Shown here: piece by piece, positions 17,359 through 26,653 of the stretch
Layout of the letters: the number at the start of each line of letters is the position of its first letter
Position numbering within the stretch: the first letter of the stretch is position 1
NCBI RefSeq assembly: GCF_002148795.1
Contig: NZ_MPOB01000003.1
Location: 372,001-436,000 of the forward strand
Reading direction: 5' to 3'
Source of the DNA: Oceanibaculum nanhaiense
GTDB lineage: Bacteria; Pseudomonadota; Alphaproteobacteria; Oceanibaculales; Oceanibaculaceae
Length of the DNA: 64,000 bases
Notes under the pieces: generated by a model
The model's input: only the letters and a program-made list of their open reading frames with translations
The model's database searches: none
What the model was told of the DNA's origin: nothing
Made by a program: the position numbers and the translations under genes

Positions 17359-18159
17359 CTACTTCGCCTTGCGGCGTTCCTCCCGCGCTTTCAGGAAACC
17401 GTCCATCATGCGGCGCGGTTCCTTGCCCTTCCAGGCGGTGGCGAAACTGTCGATGCCGGCGGCCACGGCGGCACGCAGCGGCAGATCCTCCCAGTCGCGA
17501 ATCAGCTTCTTCTGCAGCCGGATCGACACCGGCCCGCATTCCACGAGACTATGCAGCCACGCATCGACCGCCGCATCGAGATCGGCGGCAGGCACCAGCT
17601 TCTCGACGAAGCCCCAGTCTGCCGCCTCGGCGGCGCTGAAATTCTCGCCCAGCAGCAGGATCTGACGGGTGCGGCCCCAGCCGATCAGACCGGGCAAAAG
17701 TGCCGCTTCGACCACCGAGGGGATGCCCAGCTTCACCTCCGGCATGCCGAACACGGCGCTGTCCACGGCGATGCGCAGATCGCAGGCCGCCGCCAGCTCC
17801 AGCCCGGCCCCCAGCGTATAGCCGTTGATCCGCGCGATCACCGGCACCGGCACCTGCCGCACGGCGTTGCAGCAGCCATGCACGCGGGTGATGAAGGCGC
17901 GCGCCTTGTGCTCGTCCAGCCCGGCCATCTCGTCGATGTTGGCCCCGCCGACAAAGGCCTTCTCGCCCTCGCCGGTCAGCACCACCGCCAGCAGGCTATC
18001 GTCGCGCGCCAGCTCGGCGAAGGTGGCAGTGAACTCCGCCATCAGCGGCGTGCTCATGGTGTTCAGCTTGCGCGCATTGGCGATGGTCACGCGCGCGACG
18101 CGGCCCTTTGCCCCGTGATCGTCATAGCGCAGCTGGATGTAGCTCGGCTGGTCGGCCAT
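17359..18159 (-). CDS. Enoyl-CoA hydratase/isomerase family protein
   Basis: A 266-residue crotonase-fold protein. The oxyanion-hole segments are GGANIDEMAGLDE and NGYTLGAGLELAAACD; the hydratase glutamate region reads GMPEVKLGIPSVVEAALLP. Probably acts on acyl-CoA thioesters in fatty or branched acid breakdown, but crotonase homologues vary widely. The ATG at 18157-18159 begins MADQPSYIQLRYDDHG; the frame extends further without homology. It lies downstream of, and on the same strand as, the AraC gene, 83 bp apart, so a common transcript is possible. Confidence 0.85.
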   Translation of the reverse strand: MADQPSYIQLRYDDHGAKGRVARVTIANARKLNTMSTPLMAEFTATFAELARDDSLLAVVLTGEGEKAFVGGANIDEMAGLDEHKARAFITRVHGCCNAVRQVPVPVIARINGYTLGAGLELAAACDLRIAVDSAVFGMPEVKLGIPSVVEAALLPGLIGWGRTRQILLLGENFSAAEAADWGFVEKLVPAADLDAAVDAWLHSLVECGPVSIRLQKKLIRDWEDLPLRAAVAAGIDSFATAWKGKEPRRMMDGFLKAREERRKAK

Positions 18160-18242
18160 TTCTTCCCCCTGGTTTCTGTTCCGATGATGTCTCGGCCAGA
18201 GTGGCGGCAGGGTCAAGGGGGCGGGACGCAGACCTGTCCCGC

Positions 18243-19055
18243 TCACCCCCGGAAATAGCGCGAGGGCGGCACGCCGAAGGCACGGCGGAACATGGCGATG
18301 AAGGCGCTGACGCTGTCATAGCCAAGGTCGAAGGCGACCTGCGTGACCGGCCGTCCGGCGGCGAGAAGCTCCAGCGCGCGCACCAGCCGTGCCTGCTGGC
18401 GCCAGGCGGCGAAGCCCATGCCGGTCTCGCGCCGGAACAGCCGGGCCAGCGTGCTGACGCTGGCGCCAGCCTGCCGGCCCCATTCCTCCAGCGCGCGGTT
18501 ATCGGCAAGGTCAGCCAGCAGCGCCCGGCAGATCGCGGCGAGCCGCCGGTCCGCCGGCATCGGCAGGTGCAGCGGCATGATCGGCAGCACATGCAGCTGG
18601 TCCAGCACCACCGCCATCAGCCGCCCGTCCGGCCCCTGCTCGTCATAGAGCGGCGGAATCTTCATCGCCCGCAGGATCAGCTCGCGCAGCAAGGGTGAGA
18701 CCGCGACCACCCGGCAGTCCAACGGTAGGCCGGACACCGCGCCGCTCAGATAGAGCGTGCGCATCTCGACAGCGCCGGTCATGCGGATGGAATGGGAAAT
18801 GCCACCCGGCATCCACAGCGCGCGCTGCGGCGGGATCACCCACAGGCCGCCGCCCTCCACCGGCACCGAGACGGTCATCACCCCGCGCGCGGCATAGATC
18901 AGCTGGGCGCGCCGGTGCACATGCGGCGGGATGATGTGCCCGTCCGGGAAATCGATGGCCAGCGGCACAACCGGGCGCGGCACATCCTCCAGCCCTTTCA
19001 CTTCCAGGCTGGGACGGTAGCTTTGACCGGTTTGCGATATCTCTTGGCTAACCAT
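18243..19055 (-). CDS. AraC family transcriptional regulator
   Basis: A 270-residue regulator with an N-terminal cupin domain (HVHRRAQLIYAARGVMTV, then GGLWVIPPQRALWMPGG) and a C-terminal double helix-turn-helix (about 165-270), ending in the diagnostic VAFDLGYDSVSAFIAMFRRA and FGVPPSRYF. The cupin type resembles the NimR/RcnR-like RmlC-AraC proteins found beside MFS exporters. It is divergent from the MFS gene at 19166, its most likely target. Confidence 0.9.
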   Translation of the reverse strand: MVSQEISQTGQSYRPSLEVKGLEDVPRPVVPLAIDFPDGHIIPPHVHRRAQLIYAARGVMTVSVPVEGGGLWVIPPQRALWMPGGISHSIRMTGAVEMRTLYLSGAVSGLPLDCRVVAVSPLLRELILRAMKIPPLYDEQGPDGRLMAVVLDQLHVLPIMPLHLPMPADRRLAAICRALLADLADNRALEEWGRQAGASVSTLARLFRRETGMGFAAWRQQARLVRALELLAAGRPVTQVAFDLGYDSVSAFIAMFRRAFGVPPSRYFRG

Positions 19056-19165
19056 CGCAAGATGGTCGCACCGGCGCGGCCTAGAGTCGAGATGGCATGA
19101 GTGGATAGAGCCGAATAGTCACTTACTCTGGCCCATCCGAACCTGAAAGGCGAACGAGGACACCC

Positions 19166-20377
19166 ATGAGCGTGCATCGCGACCGGACCGGCTTCCTCTT
19201 CCTGAATATCGGTCATTTCTACGACCATCTGTTCATGCTGCTGTTCCCGACGGCGGTGCTGGCGATGGCCGCCGATCCGGTGTTCGGCGGCTCCTACGCC
19301 GATGTGCTGTCGCTGTCGGTGTTCGGCTTCGTCGCCTTCGGCGCGGCCTCGATCCCCGCCGGCTGGCTGGGCGACCGCTGGAGCAAGACCGGCATGATGT
19401 CGGTGTTCTTCCTGGGCATCGGCGCGGCCTCGATCCTGACCGGCTTCGCCCGCTCGCCGCTGGAACTGGCCGCCGGGCTGACACTGATCGGCCTGTTCGC
19501 CGCGATTTATCATCCGGTCGGCATCGCCATGGTCGCCGCCGATGCGGAGAAGCTGGGCAAGGCGCTCGGCATCAATGGCGTGTGGGGCAATCTGGGCGTC
19601 GCCGCCGCCGGCATCACGGCGGGCGCGCTGGCCGACCAGTGGGGCTGGCGCGCGGTGTTCATCCTGCCCGGCCTGGTCTCCATTGCCACCGGCATCGCCT
19701 ATATGGTCTTCGCCCGCCGACAGGCGGCGAAGGGCGTGACGAAGAAGCCGGCGCGCGCGCATATCGCACTGACGCCCTCGCAGATGAAGCTGCTGTTCGG
19801 CGTGGTGATCGTCGCCACCCTGTGCGGCGGCATCATCTTCCACGCCACCACCGTCGGCCTGCCGAAGCTGATCGCCGAACGCACCGCAGAGTTCGCCGGC
19901 ACCACCACGCAGATCGGCGCGCTGGTGACCGCGATCTATGTCATCGCTGCCTGCGCGCAGATCGTCGTTGGCCATCTGATCGACCGTTACCCGCTGAAGC
20001 TGATCTATGTCGGCGTGATCGTGCTGCAGGTGCCGCTGTTCCTCATCGCCGCCACCGCCGAGGGCGTGCCCATGGTCGCCGCCGCCATCGGCATGATGCT
20101 GCTGGTGTTTGGCGCGATCCCGATCAACGACGCCATCGTCGCGCGCTATGGCGCGGCGGAGTGGCGCTCGCGCATGTATGCGGCGAAATATGTGCTGTCG
20201 CTGGGCGTCAGCGCCGCCGCCGTGCCGATGATCGCCGGGCTGCACCAGGGCGGTGGCGGCTTCGCCACGCTGATACTGGTGCTGGCCGTGCTGGCGGCGA
20301 TCATCACGCTGGCCGCCGCTTTGATGCCGACGGGGGCCTCGGAGAAGAAGATGCCTGCCCCGGCGGCGGCTGAGTAG
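19166..20377 (+). CDS. MFS transporter
   Basis: A 403-residue major facilitator with about twelve transmembrane helices. The loop 2-3 motif is present as AGWLGDRWSKTGMM (GxLaDrxGrr type), and the conserved start NIGHFYDHLFMLLFPTAV and GLFAAIYHPVGIAM belong to the fosmidomycin-resistance-like/YnfM-like group. It is expected to export a small molecule and to be controlled by the divergent AraC protein, by analogy with NimT-NimR. The 110-bp gap between them holds both promoters. Substrate unknown. Confidence 0.88.
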   Translation: MSVHRDRTGFLFLNIGHFYDHLFMLLFPTAVLAMAADPVFGGSYADVLSLSVFGFVAFGAASIPAGWLGDRWSKTGMMSVFFLGIGAASILTGFARSPLELAAGLTLIGLFAAIYHPVGIAMVAADAEKLGKALGINGVWGNLGVAAAGITAGALADQWGWRAVFILPGLVSIATGIAYMVFARRQAAKGVTKKPARAHIALTPSQMKLLFGVVIVATLCGGIIFHATTVGLPKLIAERTAEFAGTTTQIGALVTAIYVIAACAQIVVGHLIDRYPLKLIYVGVIVLQVPLFLIAATAEGVPMVAAAIGMMLLVFGAIPINDAIVARYGAAEWRSRMYAAKYVLSLGVSAAAVPMIAGLHQGGGGFATLILVLAVLAAIITLAAALMPTGASEKKMPAPAAAE

Positions 20378-20392
20378 GCTTGGCCGAATAAC

Positions 20393-21751
20393 TCAGGCCC
20401 GCAAGCCGTCCAGCGCGGCGCGGTAGCGCGCGGCCAGTTCATCGCGGGCGCGGTGCCGGCCGCCTTCCACCAGCGTCTCGCCGCCGATGATGACCCTGTC
20501 GATGGCAGGTTTGCCGGCGACGAAGATATAGGCATCGAGCCAGCGGTCGCCCTGCGCCAGCGCGATATCGGGATGATCGGCGTCCAGCACCACGATATCG
20601 GCGCGGTGGCCTACCGCCAGCGCGCCGATGCGCCGGCCCAGCGCCTGCGCCCCGCCCGCCAACGCGGCATCGTAAAGGGCGCGCCCGGTGGACGACCCTT
20701 CCTGTCCGCGCACCATCAGGTTGCGGCCCCGGTCGCGCAGGCGCTGGCTGTATTCCAGCATCTTCAGCTCGCCGGGAACATCCAGCTCGATGTTGGAATC
20801 GCTGCCGATGCCATAGCGCCCGCCCGCAGCCAGATAGTTCACCCCGTCGAAGATGCCGTCGCCCAGATTGGCCTCGGTCAGCGGACACAGCCCGGCGACC
20901 GCGCCAGACGCCGCCAGCGCGGCGGTCTCCGAGGGCAGCAGGTGCGTCGCATGCACCAGGCACCAGCGCCCGTCCACCTGCTGGTTCTCCAGCAGCCATT
21001 CGACCGGCCGGCGGCCCGACCAGGCGAGGCAGGATTCGACCTCCTGCATCTGCTCGGCGATGTGGATATGGACCGGTCCGTCCGGGACCATCCCGGCCAG
21101 CGCCGTGATCTCCTCCGGCGTTGCCGCGCGCAGGCTGTGCGGGGCGAGGCCCAGCCGCGCATCCGGCAAGGCGGCGAGCGCCTTCCCGGCCCCTTCCAGC
21201 AGCCGCGCGAAACCGTCGAGATCGTTCACGAAGCGGCGCTGCCCCTCGGTCGGCGGTAGCCCGCCGAAGCCGCTATGGGCGTAGAACACCGGCAGCAGGG
21301 TCAGGCCGATGCCGCTGGCACCCGCCGCCGCGGCGATGCGGGCCGACAGCTCGGCACGGTCGGCATAGGGCTGTCCCGCCGAATCATGGTGCAGATAGTG
21401 GAATTCGGCCAGCGCGGTAAAGCCGCCCTCGACCATCTGCATCATGGCATAGGCGCTGACCGCCTCCACGCTCTCGGGCGTCAGCCGGTCCAGGAAACGA
21501 TACATGACCTGCCGCCAGGTCCAGAAAGAATCCGACGCCGGGCCACGCGTCTCGGCCAGCCCCGCCATGCCGCGCTGGAAGGCGTGGCTGTGCAGGTCGG
21601 GCATGCCGGGCAGCGCAATGCCGGCAATGCGTTCGCCCTCGCCCGCGGCATCCGGCTCGATGGTCTCGATCCAGCCATCGGAAATGGTGAGGGCGACCCG
21701 GTCGGCCCAGCCATCGGGCAGCAGGGCATGGTCGAAAATCAGCCGGCGCAT
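20393..21751 (-). CDS. hutF: Formimidoylglutamate deiminase HutF
   Basis: Deaminates N-formimino-L-glutamate to N-formyl-L-glutamate and ammonia in the five-step histidine pathway. The 452-residue amidohydrolase carries the metal-binding LPGMPDLHSHAFQRGMAG, HIHIAEQMQEVESC, LVHATHL and a late Asp in GSDSNIELDVPGE. The ATG at 21749-21751 starts MRRLIFDHALLPDGW, as in known HutF; the longer frame is leader sequence. It is divergent from hutG across a palindromic operator. hutH, hutU and hutI are not in the window. Confidence 0.94.
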   Translation of the reverse strand: MRRLIFDHALLPDGWADRVALTISDGWIETIEPDAAGEGERIAGIALPGMPDLHSHAFQRGMAGLAETRGPASDSFWTWRQVMYRFLDRLTPESVEAVSAYAMMQMVEGGFTALAEFHYLHHDSAGQPYADRAELSARIAAAAGASGIGLTLLPVFYAHSGFGGLPPTEGQRRFVNDLDGFARLLEGAGKALAALPDARLGLAPHSLRAATPEEITALAGMVPDGPVHIHIAEQMQEVESCLAWSGRRPVEWLLENQQVDGRWCLVHATHLLPSETAALAASGAVAGLCPLTEANLGDGIFDGVNYLAAGGRYGIGSDSNIELDVPGELKMLEYSQRLRDRGRNLMVRGQEGSSTGRALYDAALAGGAQALGRRIGALAVGHRADIVVLDADHPDIALAQGDRWLDAYIFVAGKPAIDRVIIGGETLVEGGRHRARDELAARYRAALDGLRA

Positions 21752-21796
21752 CGTGCCTACTCCATAATTCGCGCGCATCATTCCTCGGCTGCGAAA

Positions 21797-21814
21797 ATTA
21801 TGTCTAGACATAAT
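21797..21814. promoter_or_regulatory. Perfect palindrome, probable HutC-type operator
   Basis: ATTATGTCTAGACATAAT is a perfect 18-bp palindrome midway between the divergent hutF and hutG. The TGTCTAGACA core resembles HutC (GntR family) operators. Placement between two hut genes supports local repression relieved by urocanate, by analogy with known HutC systems. Confidence 0.7.
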
Positions 21815-21896
21815 CCGCGAGCGGGGCTTCATCTTCGCACAATCGAACTCCGGCCTTCCAAGGCACCCGCATGCCCATGACATTCAGAGAGTACCG

Positions 21897-22733
21897 ATGA
21901 CCGACTGGCTGACCATCCGCCGGGGCGATGCGCCCCTCGTGCTGAGCTTCCCGCATACCGGCACGGATATTCCGGCGGCGTTCGAGAACCGGCTGGTCTC
22001 GCCCTGGCTGGCCCGCAAGGATGCCGACTGGTGGATCGAGAAACTGTATGATTTCGCGGCCGATCTCGGCGCCACAATGGTCCGCACCGGCATTTCGCGT
22101 ACCATCATCGACGTGAACCGCGACCCGTCCGGCGCCTCGCTCTATCCCGGCCAGGCGACTACCGGCCTGTGCCCGCTCACCAGCTTCGATGGCGAACCGC
22201 TGTACAAGGACGGTCAGGAGCCGGACGAGGCGGAGATTGCGTCGCGCCGCACGACCTATTTCCAGCCCTATCACGACGCGCTGGCGGCGGAGATCGCGCG
22301 GCTGCGGGAAAACCACCCGGTCGTGGTGCTGTATGACTGCCATTCGATCCGCTCGGTGATTCCGCGCCTGTTCGAGGACACGCTGCCGGTGTTCAACATC
22401 GGCACCAATTCCGGCGCCTCCTGCGCGCCGGAACTGGCCGAGGCGGTGCGCGGGCAGTGCGCGCAAAGCGAGTTCCCCGCCGTGCTGAACGGCCGCTTCA
22501 AGGGCGGTTACATAACCCGGAAATACGGTCAGCCCGCCGAGGGCGTGCATGCCGTGCAGATGGAGCTGGGCTGCCGCGGCTATATGGAAGAACCGCTAGG
22601 GCCGGTGTCCGAAGACAACTGGCCGACACCCTACGATCCCGCCTATGCCGCGCCGATCCGCACGGTGCTGACCGCGATCATGGAAGATTGCCTGGGCTTC
22701 GCCAACGCCGAGAAGAAGAAGGCCGCACGATGA
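21897..22733 (+). CDS. hutG: N-formylglutamate deformylase HutG
   Basis: Hydrolyses N-formyl-L-glutamate to glutamate and formate, the step after HutF. The 278-residue protein is an N-formylglutamate amidohydrolase family member: LVLSFPHTGTDIP near the N-terminus, RTIIDVNRDPSGASLYPGQ, VVVLYDCHSIRSVIPR (metal-binding His) and GGYITRKYGQP. Its stop overlaps the next gene's ATG (ATGA), so the two are translationally coupled. The promoter is presumably under the palindrome at 21797. Confidence 0.95.
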   Translation: MTDWLTIRRGDAPLVLSFPHTGTDIPAAFENRLVSPWLARKDADWWIEKLYDFAADLGATMVRTGISRTIIDVNRDPSGASLYPGQATTGLCPLTSFDGEPLYKDGQEPDEAEIASRRTTYFQPYHDALAAEIARLRENHPVVVLYDCHSIRSVIPRLFEDTLPVFNIGTNSGASCAPELAEAVRGQCAQSEFPAVLNGRFKGGYITRKYGQPAEGVHAVQMELGCRGYMEEPLGPVSEDNWPTPYDPAYAAPIRTVLTAIMEDCLGFANAEKKKAAR

Positions 22734-23917
22734 GCAAGAGCTATGATGTCGCGGTGATCGGCGGCGGCGCCATCGGTACCGCCGTCGCCTTCCACCTGAC
22801 CCGCCTCGGTGCGGGCCGCGTTGCGCTGTTCGAGCGCCAGCAGATCGCCGGCGGCACCACGGCGCAGTCCAGCGGGTTGCTGCGCGCGCATTATTCCGTG
22901 CCGGCCAATATGGCGCTGGCCAAGGCCTCGCTGGAAATGTTCGAGGGTTTCCAGGCGCTGATCGGCGATGAAGAGGCCGCTGCCGGCTTCATCCGCTGCG
23001 GCTATATGATCGTGGCGCCGGAGGGCGACTCGTCGAAGGCGGTACGCGGCGCCATCGCGCATCAGGCCGGCATCGGCATCGAGGCGCGGCTGATCGACAA
23101 GGCAGAGGCACTGGAACTGCACCCCTGGCTGAACCTCGACGACATCGACGCCATCGGCTACGAGCCGGGCGCCGGCTTCGCCGACCCCTATCTGACGGCC
23201 AGCTGGTTCGCCCGCGCCGCCAAGCGCGCCGGGGCGGATATCCGCCAGGCTGTGACCGTCGAGGGGTTGCTGATGGATGGCAACCGCGTCACCGGGCTGA
23301 AAACCTCGGACGGTGATGTGCAGGCCGGCGCGGTGGTATCGGCGATGAATGTCTGGAGCCATGATCTGGCCCGCTGGACCGGCGTCGAGCTGCCGATGAG
23401 CATCACAAGACACGACGTGCTGGCCTTCGAGGTGGACGAGCCCTACACGCCGCGCCTCCCGATCCTGAAGGATCTGGCTTCGCCCAGCCTGCTCTATACC
23501 CGCTCGACCTCCGGCAGCCAGATCCTGGTCGGCACCGGCGATGAGGGCGTGGAGACCGACTCGCCGGAAACCGGCGATGCCGACATCCCGCTGGACTGGA
23601 TCGTCGAGCAGGGCGCGGCGCTGGCCCACCGCATGCCGAAATTCGAGGAGGCACGCTTCGTGACCTCCTGGTCCGGCCTGTACGACACCACGCCGGACTG
23701 GAACCCGGTGCTGGGGCCGCTGCCCGGCATCGAAGGGCTGACCGCCGCCTTTGGCCTGTCCGGCCATGGCTTCAAGCTGTCGCCGATGATCGGCCGGCTG
23801 CTGGCCCAGGCGGCGCTTGGCCTGCCCACCGACCAGCCGCTTGAGCCCTATCGCTTCACCCGCTTCGCCGAGGGGCAGCCGCTGCGCGGCACCTATGGCG
23901 CGGGTGCGGTCTCCTAA
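22730..23917 (+). CDS. FAD-dependent oxidoreductase, sarcosine oxidase beta-like
   Basis: A 395-residue DAO-family flavoprotein with N-terminal VAVIGGGAIGTAVAFHL (8-24) and the family turn GGTTAQSSGLLRAHYS. The C-terminal FGLSGHGFKLSPMIG is typical of SoxB/glycine-oxidase-like enzymes. It is translationally coupled to hutG, so an amine or N-methyl-amino acid connected to glutamate or one-carbon metabolism is a reasonable guess, but other sox subunits are absent. Its stop codon overlaps the convergent TRAP permease stop by 4 bp. Confidence 0.85.
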   Translation: MSKSYDVAVIGGGAIGTAVAFHLTRLGAGRVALFERQQIAGGTTAQSSGLLRAHYSVPANMALAKASLEMFEGFQALIGDEEAAAGFIRCGYMIVAPEGDSSKAVRGAIAHQAGIGIEARLIDKAEALELHPWLNLDDIDAIGYEPGAGFADPYLTASWFARAAKRAGADIRQAVTVEGLLMDGNRVTGLKTSDGDVQAGAVVSAMNVWSHDLARWTGVELPMSITRHDVLAFEVDEPYTPRLPILKDLASPSLLYTRSTSGSQILVGTGDEGVETDSPETGDADIPLDWIVEQGAALAHRMPKFEEARFVTSWSGLYDTTPDWNPVLGPLPGIEGLTAAFGLSGHGFKLSPMIGRLLAQAALGLPTDQPLEPYRFTRFAEGQPLRGTYGAGAVS

Positions 23918-26151
23918 CCGCCCTTCCCACCTTCGGCGAGCCGCCGCGCCGCCAGCCAGTTGCCGCCCAGCGCCAGGGCGGCGATGGCCGCGCCGACCAG
24001 AATGCCGCGCAGATCGTTGAAGATCAGCAGCAGCCCGGCGATGGTGAGGGCCAGCTTCGTCCAGCCCGACACCGCCGCGCGGAAATGGCCGATATAGGCG
24101 ACCGACAGGCACAGCACGGACAGCAGGCCGCTCAGCATCGCCTGGGTGAATTCCAGCCAGGTGAAATCCACCAGCAGCATGCTGGGCGCATAGACGAACA
24201 TGAAGGGCACCAGTGCCTTGCCCATCGACAGGCGGAAGGCGGTGGTGCCGGTGCGCATCGGCTCCGACCCGGCGATGCCGGCCCCGGCATAGGCAGCCAG
24301 CGCCACGGGTGGCGTCACATCGGCCAGCACGCCGTAATAGAACACGAAGAAATGCGTCACCAGCAGCGGCACGCCCAGATCGTGCAGCGCCGGGGCGGCA
24401 ATCGAGGCCAGGATGATGTAGGTCGGCGTCGTCGGGATGCCGGCCCCCATCAGGATGCAGGCCATCGCGATGAACACCAGCGCGAAGAACAACGTCACGC
24501 CCTGCTGACCGATCCAGCCGGTGAAGTCGAAGGCCAGTACCGTCTCGGCCGCCGAGGAGGCGAGCTGCAGCACGGCGCCCGAGAATTTGAAGCCGATGCC
24601 CGACAGGGTGGCGATGCCGAGGATGAAGCCGACGCACGCACAGGCGGCACCGATGCCCAGCGCGTATTTCGCCCCCAGTTCGAACCCTTCGATCAGCTGG
24701 CGCGGCTTCAGCGCCGAGGACGGGTCGAGCGACTTGAAGCCCATCGGCCGCAGGATCAGCGGCAGGTAGCCGCACACGATGGTCAGGATGATGCCCCAGA
24801 ACGCCGCCAGGAACGGCGTGTACTGCATCAGCAGCAGCGTCACCATCGCCACCAGCGGAATCAGCAGGTGCCAGGACCGGCCCATGACTTCCAGGAAGAC
24901 CGGAATATAGCGCCGGTCAATGCCGGACAGGCCGAGGCGCTTGGCCTCCAGATGCACCATCAGCAGCATGGCGAAATAATGGAAGATCGCCGGGAAGATC
25001 GCGATCAGGATCAGATGGTTGTAGGGCACGCCCAGCATCTCGGCCATGACGAAGGCCGAGGCGCCCATGATCGGCGGGGTGATCTGCCCGCCGCACGAGG
25101 CCGAGGCCTCGACCGCGCCCGAGAAGCGCGAGGAAAAGCCGCTGCGCTTCATCATCGGGATGGTCAGCGCGCCGGTCGTCACTGTGTTGGCGATGGAGGA
25201 GCCGGAGATCATGCCGAACAGGCCGGAGGACACCACCGAGACCTTGGCCGCACCGCCGGAATAGCGCCCGGCGACGATGGTGGCGAGGTTCATGAAGAGC
25301 TGGCCGAGGCCTGTCAGCTGCATCAGCACGCCGAACAGCACGAAATGGAAGACGTAGGTCGCCACCACGCCGACCGCGATGCCGTAGATGCCCTCGGTGC
25401 CGATATAGATGTGGTTGACGATGCGCAGGATGCTGTAGCCGCGATGCCCCATCACGCCGGGCAGATACGGCCCGAGCATGCCGTAGAGCAGGCAGATGAC
25501 GCCGATGATCGGCAGCGACAGACCCATGGTCCGGCGCGTCGCCTCCACCACCATGATGATCGCCAGCACGCCCATCATGTAGTCCTGGCCGATCGGTGAT
25601 CCGACCCGGCCGATGAAGATCTCCTCGAAGAACACGACGAAATACAGCGACACCGAGGCGGCGACGGCGGCCATGATCCAGTCGCGCCAGGGGATGCGGT
25701 TGCGCTCCGTGCCCAGGAACTTGAAGGGCAGCGTCAGGAAGGACACGCCGGCGATCAGCAGCACGAACAGCCATGTCCCCTCGCCCTCGCCGCGGCCTTC
25801 CAGCGCGCGCGCCATGTCATAGGCGAGATAGAGGTAGAAGGCGACGAAACCCAGGCTGACCGGCCATTCCACGGTGGGGCGGGCACGCCGCTGCTCCGGG
25901 AACACCAGATAGATCAGCGCCAGCACGAAGGCGAGATGGATGGAACGGTGGGCGATCTCGTTCAGCAGGCCGAAGCCCGCCGTATAGACGTGGAACAGCG
26001 ACAGCAGCACGCCCATCACGGTGACCAGGATGGCGGCGGCGCCGATCAGCTGGCGGAAATTCGATTCCGGATCATATTCCTCGACCAGCCGGTTGATCTG
26101 GTCCTTGGACAGCGCCTCTTCCGGCTGCGCGTTCTTCTCGCGATCCGTCAC
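23914..26151 (-). CDS. TRAP transporter fused permease (TAXI type, 4TM-12TM)
   Basis: A 745-residue fusion of the small (DctQ-like) and large (DctM-like) TRAP membrane subunits, the form that works with TAXI binding proteins. The DctM half shows FGMISGSSIANTVTTGALTIPMM, ITPPIMGASAFVMAEMLG and MGAGIPTTPTYIILASIAAPAL. Start is GTG at 26149-26151 with GAAGGGGA upstream. Last gene of the operon TAXI binding protein-DUF1850-permease, 22 bp after DUF1850. It drives secondary uptake of an unknown organic anion, with glutamate or C4 acids among the known TAXI substrates. Confidence 0.94.
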   Translation of the reverse strand: MTDREKNAQPEEALSKDQINRLVEEYDPESNFRQLIGAAAILVTVMGVLLSLFHVYTAGFGLLNEIAHRSIHLAFVLALIYLVFPEQRRARPTVEWPVSLGFVAFYLYLAYDMARALEGRGEGEGTWLFVLLIAGVSFLTLPFKFLGTERNRIPWRDWIMAAVAASVSLYFVVFFEEIFIGRVGSPIGQDYMMGVLAIIMVVEATRRTMGLSLPIIGVICLLYGMLGPYLPGVMGHRGYSILRIVNHIYIGTEGIYGIAVGVVATYVFHFVLFGVLMQLTGLGQLFMNLATIVAGRYSGGAAKVSVVSSGLFGMISGSSIANTVTTGALTIPMMKRSGFSSRFSGAVEASASCGGQITPPIMGASAFVMAEMLGVPYNHLILIAIFPAIFHYFAMLLMVHLEAKRLGLSGIDRRYIPVFLEVMGRSWHLLIPLVAMVTLLLMQYTPFLAAFWGIILTIVCGYLPLILRPMGFKSLDPSSALKPRQLIEGFELGAKYALGIGAACACVGFILGIATLSGIGFKFSGAVLQLASSAAETVLAFDFTGWIGQQGVTLFFALVFIAMACILMGAGIPTTPTYIILASIAAPALHDLGVPLLVTHFFVFYYGVLADVTPPVALAAYAGAGIAGSEPMRTGTTAFRLSMGKALVPFMFVYAPSMLLVDFTWLEFTQAMLSGLLSVLCLSVAYIGHFRAAVSGWTKLALTIAGLLLIFNDLRGILVGAAIAALALGGNWLAARRLAEGGKGG

Positions 26152-26173
26152 CCTGTTTCCCCTTCGATATGCC

Positions 26174-26653
26174 TTACCCGCAGGGCAGCGGCACCAGTTC
26201 CAGCCGGCGCGCGCCCCATTGCGTCAGATCGAGGCTCCCCGCTGCCTCCAGCCGATTGCCATAGGCCGCCCCCACCCGCACATAGAGCGGGCCGACCGCG
26301 CGGTGCATATGCAATAGGAAGCGCCCGTCGCGCAACTCAAACCTTTCGCCCGGCCGGTCGGCGCCATAGGGCAGGCCGAAACCATGCTGGTCGAATTCCT
26401 CCGCGGTCTGCACGATCCGGTCCTCTTCCAGCCGGTACCGGCTGACCACCGGGGTCAGCGCGACCGAATGGATATAGCGCAGCGCGAAAGTGCCGCCCGG
26501 TGTTGTCTCGACCTCCGCCAGAAGCGTGCCGTCCGGATGGCCGTAAATGCCGATGCGCGGAACGCAGGAAATTGTCTCCGGCGTTCCGGCGCAGCCGGCA
26601 AGCAGGAACAGGGCGGCCAGGGCCGCCCTGCCTGTAGCGGTCAGGCGGCTTAT
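26174..26653 (-). CDS. DUF1850 TRAP-accessory protein with non-canonical start
   Basis: A 159-codon frame between the TAXI binding-protein gene and the TRAP permease gene, the usual place of DUF1850 proteins. It reads (M)SRLTATGRAALAALF, then LLAGCAGTPE, so it has a lipoprotein-like signal with a lipobox Cys, then FALRYIHSVALTPVVSRYRL, the family's IHSV..TPV block, and ends RRLELVPLPCG. No ATG, GTG or TTG occurs in frame until GTG at 26449, which would delete the signal and the conserved block. The codon at 26651-26653 is ATA, overlapping the upstream TAA stop as ATAA, with AGAAGGG 9 nt before it. The start has probably mutated from ATG, or the gene uses AUA or the CTG at 26644. Confidence 0.7.
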   Translation of the reverse strand: MSRLTATGRAALAALFLLAGCAGTPETISCVPRIGIYGHPDGTLLAEVETTPGGTFALRYIHSVALTPVVSRYRLEEDRIVQTAEEFDQHGFGLPYGADRPGERFELRDGRFLLHMHRAVGPLYVRVGAAYGNRLEAAGSLDLTQWGARRLELVPLPCG

